Of a stretch of 64,000 bases of DNA, positions 56,744-64,000 are shown piece by piece. The notes below the pieces were generated by a model, which worked only from the letters and a program-made list of their open reading frames with translations, ran no database searches and was not told where the DNA came from. The DNA lies in assembly GCF_003004785.1 (NCBI RefSeq), contig NZ_PVZS01000017.1:1-64000 (forward strand). The letters are read 5' to 3'. A program made the translations under genes and the position numbers. Source of the DNA: Alsobacter soli (lineage in GTDB: Bacteria > Pseudomonadota > Alphaproteobacteria > Rhizobiales > Beijerinckiaceae). Numbering within the stretch: position 1 is the first letter of the stretch; each line of letters starts with the position of its first letter.

Positions 56744-58330
56744 GTGTCTTCGATGAGGTTCTCGCAGCGGCTGGAGATGCGCCAGGGCCAGTCCCTGGTG
56801 ATGACGCCGCAGCTGCTGCAGGCCATCAAGCTTCTGCAATTCTCCAGCATCGAGCTCGTCAACTACGTGGAGGCGGAGCTCGAGCGCAACCCGCTCCTCG
56901 AGCGGGCCGAGGAGCCTGAGCCGGCCCCCGAGCGAGGCGAGGCAGCCGGAGACTCGTTCGGCGAGCCCGCCACGGAGGCCGGGGTAGCGGCGGACGCAGA
57001 TTGGGCCCCTGCGGAGATGGCCCCCGAGCGCGGCGAGATCGAGGATCGCCAGGACACCGGCTTCGACAACGAATTCCCGGACGACGCCCCCGTGTCGGAG
57101 GCCCGGTCCGGCGCCGGCGAGACCGCGGATGGGCTTGGCCTTTCGGCGGGCAACTGGAGCGGCGTCGGAGGAGGCGGGCGAGACCCGGACGACGAGGTCA
57201 ACCTGGAGGCCTTCGTGGCCGCCCAGGGATCGCTGCACGATGCTCTCGCCGAGCAGCTCCAGGTCGCGACCGAGGATCCGGTCGAGCGCATGATCGGCTT
57301 GGCCTTGATCGACCTCGTCGAGGAATCCGGCTACATCACCGAGCCGATCGAGCCCGTGGCCGAACGGCTCGGCGTCCCGGTGGCCGATGTCGAGCGCGTG
57401 CTCGGGATCATCCATGGCTTCGAACCGACCGGAGTCGGCGCGCGAAACCTGGCCGAGTGCCTGCGGCTGCAGCTCCAGGAACTCGATCGCTGCGACCCCG
57501 CCATGCAGGCGCTGCTGGAGCATCTCGACCTGCTCGCCCGCCGCGACTTCTCGGCCCTGAAGCGCATCTGCGGGATCGATGACGAGGACCTGGGCGACAT
57601 GGTCGCCGAGATCCGTCGCCTGGACCCGAAGCCGGGCCTGCGTTTCGGCGGCAGTCCCATCCAGCCCGTGGTGCCGGACGTCTATGTGAGGCAGGCGGCC
57701 GACGGCGGATGGCTGGTGGAGTTGAACTCGGACGTCCTGCCGCGCGTGCTGGTGAACCAGAGCTACCTGGCGAAGGTGTCCGGATCGGCCAAGAGCGAAA
57801 CGGACAAGACCTATCTCACCGACTGCCTCCAGACGGCGAACTGGCTGACACGAAGCCTGGAGCAGCGGGCGCGCACCATCCTGAAGGTCGCCACGGAGAT
57901 CGTGAGGCAGCAGGACTCGTTTCTGGCGCTGGGCGTCCAGCACCTGCGGCCCCTGAACCTGCGGACGGTCGCCGACGCGATCGGCATGCATGAGTCGACC
58001 GTGTCGCGCGTCACCTCGAACAAGTACGTCGCGACGCCCCGCGGCATCTTCGAGATGAAGTACTTCTTCACCGCCTCGATCGCGGCCACGCGCGGCGGCG
58101 AGGCGCATTCGGCCGAGGCGGTGCGCTACCGCATCAAGCAGATGATCGACGCCGAAAGTCCGAGCGACGTGCTGTCTGACGACGCGATCGTCCAGAAGTT
58201 GCGGGATTCCGGCATCGACATCGCTCGCCGGACGGTCGCCAAGTACCGCGAAGGTTTGAAGATCCCGTCGTCGGTCGAGCGCCGCCGCGAGAAGATGGCG
58301 ATGAGCGCCGCCGCGGTCGCCCGGGGATAG
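56744..58330 (+). CDS. rpoN: RNA polymerase sigma-54 factor
   Basis: The 528-residue factor has region I (QRLEMRQGQSLVMTPQLLQAIKLLQ), an acidic region II (about 50-145), the core-binding domain, and a DNA-binding C-terminus ending in the RpoN box ARRTVAKYRE. It directs transcription of nitrogen, carbon and other regulons from -24/-12 promoters. A GTG at 56744 has GGAG nine bases before it; the ATG three codons later is an alternative. The order lptB-rpoN-hpf-ptsN is the normal one in proteobacteria. Confidence 0.95.
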   Translation: MSSMRFSQRLEMRQGQSLVMTPQLLQAIKLLQFSSIELVNYVEAELERNPLLERAEEPEPAPERGEAAGDSFGEPATEAGVAADADWAPAEMAPERGEIEDRQDTGFDNEFPDDAPVSEARSGAGETADGLGLSAGNWSGVGGGGRDPDDEVNLEAFVAAQGSLHDALAEQLQVATEDPVERMIGLALIDLVEESGYITEPIEPVAERLGVPVADVERVLGIIHGFEPTGVGARNLAECLRLQLQELDRCDPAMQALLEHLDLLARRDFSALKRICGIDDEDLGDMVAEIRRLDPKPGLRFGGSPIQPVVPDVYVRQAADGGWLVELNSDVLPRVLVNQSYLAKVSGSAKSETDKTYLTDCLQTANWLTRSLEQRARTILKVATEIVRQQDSFLALGVQHLRPLNLRTVADAIGMHESTVSRVTSNKYVATPRGIFEMKYFFTASIAATRGGEAHSAEAVRYRIKQMIDAESPSDVLSDDAIVQKLRDSGIDIARRTVAKYREGLKIPSSVERRREKMAMSAAAVARG

Positions 58331-58447
58331 CCCGGCTTGGCCGATTGACTTCAACCCGGGCCGTCCTTACGTCTTGCCAACCAGGATGACGGTCCTCCGG
58401 ACTCGTCGAGGGCGCCGCCGGCCAGAAGGCGGCTTGGGAGCAAACCC

Positions 58448-59035
58448 ATGGCACTGCGCGTCTCGGGTAAGAATCTGGACATCGGCGAGGCCCTGCGGAC
58501 TCAGGTGGTGGACCGGATTTCGGGCGCCATCTCCAAGTACTTCGACGGCGGGTTTTCGGGGCACGTGATCGTGGAGCGGGAAGGCGGCGGTTTCCGCACC
58601 GACTGCGCGCTCCACCTGGCCTCCGGGGTCACCCTGCAGGCCGAGGGCGCAGCGCATGACGCGTACGCCAGCGCCGACCAGGCGGCGGAGCGCATCGAGA
58701 AGCGCCTGCGACGCTACAAGCGCCGTCTCAAGGACCGAGGCGCCGCCCAGGCGAACGGACGCGAGATCGAGGCGCCCTACGCCGTCATCCAGACGCCCGA
58801 CCTCGACGAGGACGAGGCGCCCCAGGAATTCCATCCGCTCGTGATCGCGGAAACCAAGAAGAATATGAGGACGTTGTCCGTCAGCGAGGCGGTGATCGAC
58901 CTGGACCTGTCTGGCGCGCCGGTGATCGTGTTCCTCCATGCCGGAACAGGCCGGGTGAACATGGTGTACCGGCGCAATGACGGGAACATCGGCTGGATCG
59001 ATCCTCCGTCCGTGGCGGCGACCGCCGGTCACTGA
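58448..59035 (+). CDS. hpf: Ribosome hibernation promoting factor, long form
   Basis: The 195-residue protein has an N-terminal S30AE domain (about 1-98) that blocks the ribosome decoding site. A linker leads to a C-terminal dimerisation domain (HPLVIAETKKNMRTLSVSEA and VMYRRNDGNIGWIDP-like end) that joins two 70S ribosomes. It is 117 bases after rpoN. Confidence 0.95.
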   Translation: MALRVSGKNLDIGEALRTQVVDRISGAISKYFDGGFSGHVIVEREGGGFRTDCALHLASGVTLQAEGAAHDAYASADQAAERIEKRLRRYKRRLKDRGAAQANGREIEAPYAVIQTPDLDEDEAPQEFHPLVIAETKKNMRTLSVSEAVIDLDLSGAPVIVFLHAGTGRVNMVYRRNDGNIGWIDPPSVAATAGH

Positions 59036-59119
59036 CACAGAAACAGCATCGCCCGGATCGCTGGCCCCTTTCGAGCAAGGCGGGCCCGGTGCGGCGCGAA
59101 CGACAAACGCAAGGCGACC

Positions 59120-59584
59120 ATGCCGCTTTCCGATTTCCTGACCCCCGAGGCGGTCATCCCGGCGCTCCGGGCCAACAACAAGAAGCAGGCCCTGCAGGAA
59201 CTGGCCGAGAAGGCGTCCGCCCTGTCCGGACTCCCTGAGCGCGACCTGTTCGAGACCCTGCTGCAGCGGGAGCGACTCGGCTCCACGGGCATCGGGCACG
59301 GCATCGCCATCCCGCATGGCAAGCTCGCCAAGGCGCCCAAGTTGTTCGGGCTGTTCGCCCGTATCGAGAAGCCGATCGACTTCGAGGCGCTGGACGGGGA
59401 GCCGGTCGACCTCGTGTTCCTGCTGGTCGCGCCCGAGGCGGCCGGCGCTGACCACCTGAAGGCGCTCGCGCGCGTGGCGCGCGTCCTGCGCGAGCCCAGC
59501 GTGACCAGCAAGTTGCGGTCCGCGAGCGACGCGGCCGCCATCTACGCCATCCTCACCCAGACCACGACCTCCAACGCCGCCTGA
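59120..59584 (+). CDS. ptsN: PTS IIA-like nitrogen regulatory protein PtsN
   Basis: The 154-residue EIIA-Ntr has the phosphorylated His in GIAIPHGKLAKAPKLFG and the family motif LLQRERLGSTGIGHG. It takes phosphate from the PTS-Ntr chain (PtsP, PtsO) and controls nitrogen and potassium metabolism. It ends one base before the convergent glk. Confidence 0.95.
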   Translation: MPLSDFLTPEAVIPALRANNKKQALQELAEKASALSGLPERDLFETLLQRERLGSTGIGHGIAIPHGKLAKAPKLFGLFARIEKPIDFEALDGEPVDLVFLLVAPEAAGADHLKALARVARVLREPSVTSKLRSASDAAAIYAILTQTTTSNAA

Positions 59585-60601
59585 TCAGCGGCTCCAGAGC
59601 CGCTCGGCGTAGTCCAGCGCGTAGCGGGCGGGATCGGAGGCGATCGCCGCCATGCCGTGCAGGACTGCGTCCGGGGAGGTGACCAGCCGCGTCGCGATGC
59701 GCATCGGCAGCGCCTCCACGGGCGGCTTGTTCTCGAAGGCGGCGCGAAAGGCGGCCGGGTCGAGCAGGGCCCGGACGCGGGGCAGGATGCCCCCGGCTAG
59801 CGTGACGCCCCCCGTCGCCCCGAACACGATGGCCATGTCGCCGGCGAAGCGCGCCAGCACGCGGATGAACAGGCGCACGGTGTCCGCCTCGGCGCCCGCG
59901 TGGTCCGCCAGCGCGGCGTTCACGATGGCGACGCCGTCCACCCCGGGGGCTGGCGGCAGTCCGTGAGCCTGCAGTCGCGCGTGATGCAGGGCGACGAGGC
60001 CCGGCCCGGACAGGATCGCCTCCGCGGTGAGGCGTCCCTCGACCCGCCGCACGTGCGGGAAGACGCGCTCCTCCTCGGCGTCCGTGGCCGCCAGATCGAC
60101 ATGCCCGCCCTCGCTGGGCAGGGGCGCGTAGCGCCCATCGAGGCGAACGAGCGCGCCTACGCCGAGGCCAGTGCCCGGGCCCAGCACCACCTGAGGCCCC
60201 TCGCCGGGCCGCACGGCGCCGATGGGCTCCACGACCTCCGGCGGAAGCGCCGGAAGGGACAGGGCCTGGGCCTCGAAATCGTTGAGCAGGAGCCCTTCCT
60301 CCACACTGCCAAGGCCGACCAGCTCCGGCCCGTCGATCACCCAGCTGGCGTTGGTCAGCGCGCAGCGCCGGTCGGCGACCGGGCCGGCGGCGCACAGCAC
60401 GGCGGAGCGCGGCCGGACCGGCGCGGGGACGGTCGCCGCCGCGAGCGCCAGGGCGACGCTGGCGAACTCGGCGGTCTTGAAGCGCCCCAGCAGCGCGAGA
60501 GGGCCATTCGGCTCCAGCTGCAAGGCGAAGCGCGCATTGGTGCCGCCGATGTCGCCGACGACGATGGGGTAGGGCAGGGCGATGGAGAGGGAAGTCGGCA
60601 C
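59585..60601 (-). CDS. glk: Glucokinase
   Basis: The 338-residue enzyme phosphorylates glucose with ATP. It is of the E. coli Glk family: VVGDIGGTNARFAL (ATP loop), LLNDFEAQAL (catalytic Asp), LGPGTGLGVG and EGGHVDLAAT. The start is GTG at 60601, with AGGA six bases upstream and a normal family length; an ATG further upstream would add a long tail without Glk character. Confidence 0.92.
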   Translation of the reverse strand: MPTSLSIALPYPIVVGDIGGTNARFALQLEPNGPLALLGRFKTAEFASVALALAAATVPAPVRPRSAVLCAAGPVADRRCALTNASWVIDGPELVGLGSVEEGLLLNDFEAQALSLPALPPEVVEPIGAVRPGEGPQVVLGPGTGLGVGALVRLDGRYAPLPSEGGHVDLAATDAEEERVFPHVRRVEGRLTAEAILSGPGLVALHHARLQAHGLPPAPGVDGVAIVNAALADHAGAEADTVRLFIRVLARFAGDMAIVFGATGGVTLAGGILPRVRALLDPAAFRAAFENKPPVEALPMRIATRLVTSPDAVLHGMAAIASDPARYALDYAERLWSR

Positions 60602-60724
60602 GGGCGGTCCTGGCGATGATCTCTGTTCTGGTCGCACCTCAACGCACAAGCCGCCGCTTCGGCGCCGCCGTCGCACGCGGCGTGCGGGACGCTGAGCCTC
60701 ACGTCCGGGGCAGCCCAGGCTAGA

Positions 60725-60756
60725 CCATTTTCGGCCTGCCCCCTGCTGGAAAATGG
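60725..60756. promoter_or_regulatory. Inverted repeat CCATTTTC-N16-GAAAATGG upstream of fumA
   Basis: Two perfect 8-base arms are separated by 16 GC-rich bases, 45 bases before the fumA start and between divergent fumA and glk. It may be an operator, or the hairpin of the fumA leader; no regulator is known to fit it here. Confidence 0.45.
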
Positions 60757-60800
60757 GATAGAAGCACGGCCACGTTGTCACTCGTTTCGCGGGAGCCGCC

Positions 60801-62417
60801 ATGTCCAGCGCCGCCTCGAGCCTCTTCCCGATGGCCCAGGATTCCACCCCCTACCGCAAGCTGGACGTCCCGGGCGTCACGGTCGAGAAGGTGGGCGACC
60901 GCGAGTTCATCAATGTCCCGGCCGAGGCCATCCGGGCGCTCGCCAAGCAGGCGATGATCGACATCAACCACCTGCTGCGCCCCGGCCACCTCGCCCAACT
61001 CGCCAAGATCCTGGACGACCCGGAGGCGACCTCGAACGACAAGTTCGTCGCCTACGACCTGCTGAAGAACGCCAACATCGCGGCAGGCGGCATCCTGCCC
61101 ATGTGCCAGGACACCGGCACCGCCATCGTGATGGGCAAGAAGGGCCGCTTCATCTGGACCGACGGGTCCGACGAGGAGGCCCTCTCGGACGGAATCCGCG
61201 ACGCCTATTTCGAGAAGAACCTGCGCTACTCGCAGCTCGCGCCGCTGTCGATGTTCGAGGAGAAGAACACCCGAAACAACCTGCCGGCGCAGATCGACCT
61301 CTATGCGGAGGGCGACGACGCCTACAAGTTCCTGTTCGTGGCCAAGGGCGGCGGCTCGGCCAACAAGACCTTCCTGTACCAGGCCACCCCGTCGCTTCTC
61401 ACCAGGGACCGCATGATGGCGTTCCTGAAGGAGAAGATCCTGACGCTCGGCACCGCCGCCTGCCCGCCCTACCACCTGGCCATCGTCATCGGCGGCACCT
61501 CGGCGGAGCTGGTCATGAAGACCGTGAAGCTCGCCTCTACGCGCTACCTGGACGACCTGCCGACCGAGGGCTCGGAAGCCGGCCACGCCTTCCGCGACCT
61601 CGCGATGGAGGCGGAGGTCCACAAGCTCACGCAGCAGCTCGGGGTGGGCGCCCAGTTCGGGGGCAAGTATTTCTGCCATGACGTGCGGGTGATCCGCCTG
61701 CCTCGCCACGGCGCGTCCCTGCCGATCGGGCTTGGGGTGTCGTGCTCGGCGGATCGCCAGGCCAAGGCCAAGATCACCCGGGACGGCGTATTCCTGGAGG
61801 CGCTGGAGACGAATCCGGCCAAGTACCTGCCGGAGGTCGACGAGGCGTCGCTGGGCGGGGACGTCGTCCACATCGACCTCACGCGCCCCATGGACGAGAT
61901 CCGGGCCAAGCTGAGCCAGTATCCTATCAAGACCCGCGTGTCGCTTACCGGGCCCATCGTGGTGGCCCGCGACCTGGCCCACGCCAAGATCCGCGAGCGG
62001 CTGGAGCGCGGCGAGCCCATGCCGGACTACTTCCGCAACCACCCGGTCTATTACGCGGGGCCGGCCAAGACGCCGGCGGGCTATGCCTCCGGCTCCTTCG
62101 GGCCCACCACGGCTGGCCGCATGGACTCCTATGTGGACCAGTTCCAGGCCGCGGGCGGCAGCTTCGTGATGCTGGCGAAGGGGAACCGCTCCAAGGAGGT
62201 GCGGGACGCGTGCCAGAAGCACGGCGGTTTCTACCTGGGCTCCATCGGCGGGCCCGCGGCGCGGCTCGCGCAGGACTGCATCAAGAAGGTCGAGGTGCTG
62301 GAGTATCCGGAGTTCGGCATGGAGGCCATCTGGCGCATCGAGGTCGAGAATTTCCCGGCCTTCGTCGTGGTGGACGACAAGGGCAACGACTTCTTCAAGG
62401 AGCTGAACCTCGGGTGA
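60801..62417 (+). CDS. fumA: Fumarate hydratase, class I
   Basis: The 538-residue iron-sulfur enzyme adds water to fumarate to make malate in the citric acid cycle. The cysteines for the [4Fe-4S] cluster lie in [17 protein letters not shown] and [11 protein letters not shown]. The C-terminal beta domain has [17 protein letters not shown] and GPTTAGRMD. It is oxygen-sensitive. It overlaps the next small gene by four bases (GTGA). Confidence 0.94.
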   Translation: MSSAASSLFPMAQDSTPYRKLDVPGVTVEKVGDREFINVPAEAIRALAKQAMIDINHLLRPGHLAQLAKILDDPEATSNDKFVAYDLLKNANIAAGGILPMCQDTGTAIVMGKKGRFIWTDGSDEEALSDGIRDAYFEKNLRYSQLAPLSMFEEKNTRNNLPAQIDLYAEGDDAYKFLFVAKGGGSANKTFLYQATPSLLTRDRMMAFLKEKILTLGTAACPPYHLAIVIGGTSAELVMKTVKLASTRYLDDLPTEGSEAGHAFRDLAMEAEVHKLTQQLGVGAQFGGKYFCHDVRVIRLPRHGASLPIGLGVSCSADRQAKAKITRDGVFLEALETNPAKYLPEVDEASLGGDVVHIDLTRPMDEIRAKLSQYPIKTRVSLTGPIVVARDLAHAKIRERLERGEPMPDYFRNHPVYYAGPAKTPAGYASGSFGPTTAGRMDSYVDQFQAAGGSFVMLAKGNRSKEVRDACQKHGGFYLGSIGGPAARLAQDCIKKVEVLEYPEFGMEAIWRIEVENFPAFVVVDDKGNDFFKELNLG

Positions 62418-62755
62418 GCGCCCTTCGCTTCATTGGGCCGGCGCTGCTCGCGCTGGCCGCCCTTGTCGGTGCGGCACAGGCCGCCGCGCCGGACAGCGCC
62501 GAGTGCAAGCGCGACCTCATGGTGGCGGACAGCCTCATGCGCCAGAGCCGCGAGAGGCTGCTCAACGCGGCGAGCGCTCCCCTGGCGACTCAATGCCCGG
62601 TGTGGCGCCAGCATGTGGAGGCCGCCCGCAAGGCCAACGCCATCCAGGGCCGCTGCCAGACTGGGATGGGCAAGTCGGTGATCCAGGCGGAGCTGGTCAA
62701 CACCGCGACCGAGTTCGAGGCCCAGATCAAGGCGCGCTGCAAGGGCGGGCTGTAG
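62414..62755 (+). CDS. Small secreted four-cysteine protein
   Basis: The 113-residue product starts at a GTG that shares GTGA with the fumA stop. It has a signal peptide ([18 protein letters not shown]) and a mature part of about 90 residues. That part has four Cys (near AECKRDL, TQCPVWR, GRCQTGM and ARCKGGL), fit for two disulfide bonds. It is helical, with no known domain that I recognise. Coupling to a cytoplasmic fumarase is odd and is probably positional. Confidence 0.7.
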   Translation: MSALRFIGPALLALAALVGAAQAAAPDSAECKRDLMVADSLMRQSRERLLNAASAPLATQCPVWRQHVEAARKANAIQGRCQTGMGKSVIQAELVNTATEFEAQIKARCKGGL

Positions 62756-62775
62756 GCCAGGGGCGGTTGTCGCCC

Positions 62776-62857
62776 GTCTTTGCGAGGAGCGTACCGACGA
62801 GGCAGTCCAGTCATGGCGCCCAGCCCTCCTGGATTGCTTCGCTGCGCTCGCAAAGAT
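62776..62857. repeat. Dispersed palindromic repeat (type C)
   Basis: The 82-base element begins GTCTTTGCGAGGAGCG, ends GCGCTCGCAAAGA, and contains CAGTCCAG ... CTGGATTGCTTCGC. It matches in style the 'tctttgcgag ... ctggattgcttcgc' palindromes known from many Bradyrhizobium-like genomes. Confidence 0.8.
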
Positions 62858-62874
62858 AGCTTGGGCAATCCTGC

Positions 62875-62950
62875 GTCATCCCCGGGCTTGTCCCGGGAAT
62901 CCGCGCGGTTCGGCGTGGCCGTGGATGGCCGGGTCAAGCCCGGCCATGAC
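62875..62950. repeat. Dispersed palindromic repeat (type B)
   Basis: This 76-base element (GTCATCCCCGGGCTTGTCCC at the left, AAGCCCGGCCATGAC at the right) is nearly identical to the one at 34385-34459. It lies between convergent genes. Confidence 0.85.
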
Positions 62951-62969
62951 AGGCTGATTCGTGAGCGCC

Positions 62970-64000
62970 CTACTTCCCCGTCTTCACCTTGCGCCAGCCG
63001 GTCGCCACCTGCTTGGCGGTGCGCTCGTCCAGGGGCTGGGCGGCGAAGAGGCGGCGCAGGGCGTCGGGCGGGGGATAGATCGCCGGATCGTTGGCGTTCT
63101 CGGGCTTCTGCTGGGCGCGGGCGGCGGCCACGCCGCTCGCCAGGCCGACGTAATCGGCGTTTCGGGCGGCGACGTCCGGCTTCAGCATGAAATCCACGAA
63201 GGCCCGCGCCGCGTCCGGGTTCGGGGCGTCCGCCGGTATGACCAGGCTGTCCACCCACAGGGGGGCGCCCTCGCGCGGGATCGTAAAGCCGATCTCGGGG
63301 CCGCTCTCGGCTTCGCGCGCCCGGCGACGAGCCTGCAGCACGTCAGCCGAACTCGCCGCCACCACGCAGGCTTCCCCACCCGCCAGTGCGTTCACGGCGT
63401 CCGCCGTGCCGTATTTGGCGATCATGCCGCGGCCCTTGAAAAGCACGTCCGTGATGCGGTCCACATCCGCCGGACGGCGCAGGTCAGGCTGCAGGCCCAG
63501 CATCCGGGCGGCGGCCGGGTAGATGTCCTCCGGCGAATCCGCGAGCATCACCCCGCAGTCCTTAAGCCGCCCCCCGTCGGCCCGAAACGCCATGTCCCAT
63601 CCGGCCGCGGGCCTCTCGCCCACCCGCTGCCGCACCTGCCGGGCGTTGAAGCCGACGCCGAAAGCGCCCCACATGTAGGGGACGGCCGACGCGCCCGTCG
63701 GATCGAAAGTCTTCAGCCGGTCGGCGATCTCAGGCCACACGTTGCGGATATTCGCCATGCGCGCACGGTCGAGGCGCGCCAGCCGGCCACGCACCGCGAG
63801 CCGGTGCATCGCCTGTCCCGGCAGGACCGCCACATCGGTCCCGCTCCCTGCGGCAAGGCGCTGCTCTGCGGCTTCAGGATTGTCATAGGGATCATAGGCC
63901 ACCGCGATCCCGGTCTCGCGGGTGAAGCGGTCGAGCATCGCCGGCTCGAAGTAGTCCGCCCAAGCATAGATGGAGACCGTGGGCCCAGCGGCGGCGGAAC
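62970..64000 (-). CDS. Polyamine-type ABC transporter substrate-binding protein (5' end outside window)
   Basis: The visible 342 residues run from TVSIYAWADYFEPAMLDRF to the stop. YAWADYF near the start, DPYDNPEAAEQRLAAGSGTDV, TGASAVPYMWGAFGVGFN and MIAKYGTADAVNALAGGEACV are typical of PotF/PotD periplasmic spermidine/putrescine receptors. The frame stays open to the window edge, so the signal peptide and start are missing. The other transporter genes would lie beyond the edge. Confidence 0.85.
   Translation of the reverse strand, partial: SAAAGPTVSIYAWADYFEPAMLDRFTRETGIAVAYDPYDNPEAAEQRLAAGSGTDVAVLPGQAMHRLAVRGRLARLDRARMANIRNVWPEIADRLKTFDPTGASAVPYMWGAFGVGFNARQVRQRVGERPAAGWDMAFRADGGRLKDCGVMLADSPEDIYPAAARMLGLQPDLRRPADVDRITDVLFKGRGMIAKYGTADAVNALAGGEACVVAASSADVLQARRRAREAESGPEIGFTIPREGAPLWVDSLVIPADAPNPDAARAFVDFMLKPDVAARNADYVGLASGVAAARAQQKPENANDPAIYPPPDALRRLFAAQPLDERTAKQVATGWRKVKTGK

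Noticed and set aside
54803-58354. Very long open frame on the minus strand opposite lptC, lptA, lptB and rpoN
   Set aside because: Its product is an Arg/His/Leu/Gly-rich antisense translation across four well-recognised genes; such frames are common in GC-rich coding DNA.

Overview
The window is chromosomal DNA of a high-GC alphaproteobacterium, most likely of the order Hyphomicrobiales (the old Rhizobiales). The evidence is the initiator tRNA tail with CCA, a MmcB-type protein, an lptC-lptA-lptB-rpoN-hpf-ptsN block, a long-form HPF, an NDUFA9-like protein, EcfG-type promoters (GGAAC-N17-CGTT) and a malonate operon of the matABR/TRAP type. The genus cannot be fixed from sequence alone. No integrase, transposase, phage gene or CRISPR array was seen; most of the window is ordinary core and metabolic sequence with tightly overlapping operons.

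Left part (1-14.8 kb): the 3' end of an initiator tRNA; small stress-type genes (a PRC-barrel lipid-free secreted protein and a CsbD-like protein) that diverge from a near-palindromic EcfG promoter; an EEP-family phosphatase/nuclease; an atypical SDR; then a minus-strand block for selenocysteine and formate oxidation. Read in the direction of transcription the order is fdoG (with an in-frame UGA for Sec and a SECIS hairpin), fdoH, fdoI, fdhE, selA, a Sel1-repeat gene, selB and the tRNA-Sec gene. This block makes the membrane formate dehydrogenase and nearly everything needed to insert its selenocysteine; selD and fdhD are not in the window.

Middle part (15-34 kb): an O-antigen-ligase-like membrane protein; a five-gene oligopeptide/dipeptide ABC importer next to an M20 amidohydrolase; a ThiF/MoeB-type E1 enzyme with a DsbA-family isomerase; argG; a TAXI-type binding protein with a C-terminal membrane anchor; and the one clearly accessory locus, an MmeI-like single-chain restriction-methylation enzyme followed 11 bases later by a small protein that looks like a single sliding-clamp domain. 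typA follows.

Right part (34-64 kb): a complete malonate uptake and degradation operon (dctP-dctQ-dctM-matA-matB) with its divergent GntR regulator and a matO-like operator; metY with an alpha/beta hydrolase; an MFS transporter; polA; small conserved genes (DUF1272, RidA, MmcB, an EI24/CysZ-like protein); tRNA-Leu(CAG); a 24-residue membrane peptide behind a perfect EcfG promoter; an RNase D-like exonuclease; the LPS export and sigma-54 block; glk; fumA overlapping a small secreted cysteine protein; and the end of a PotF-like binding protein cut by the window edge. Imperfect palindromic repeats of about 75-140 bases are scattered between genes.
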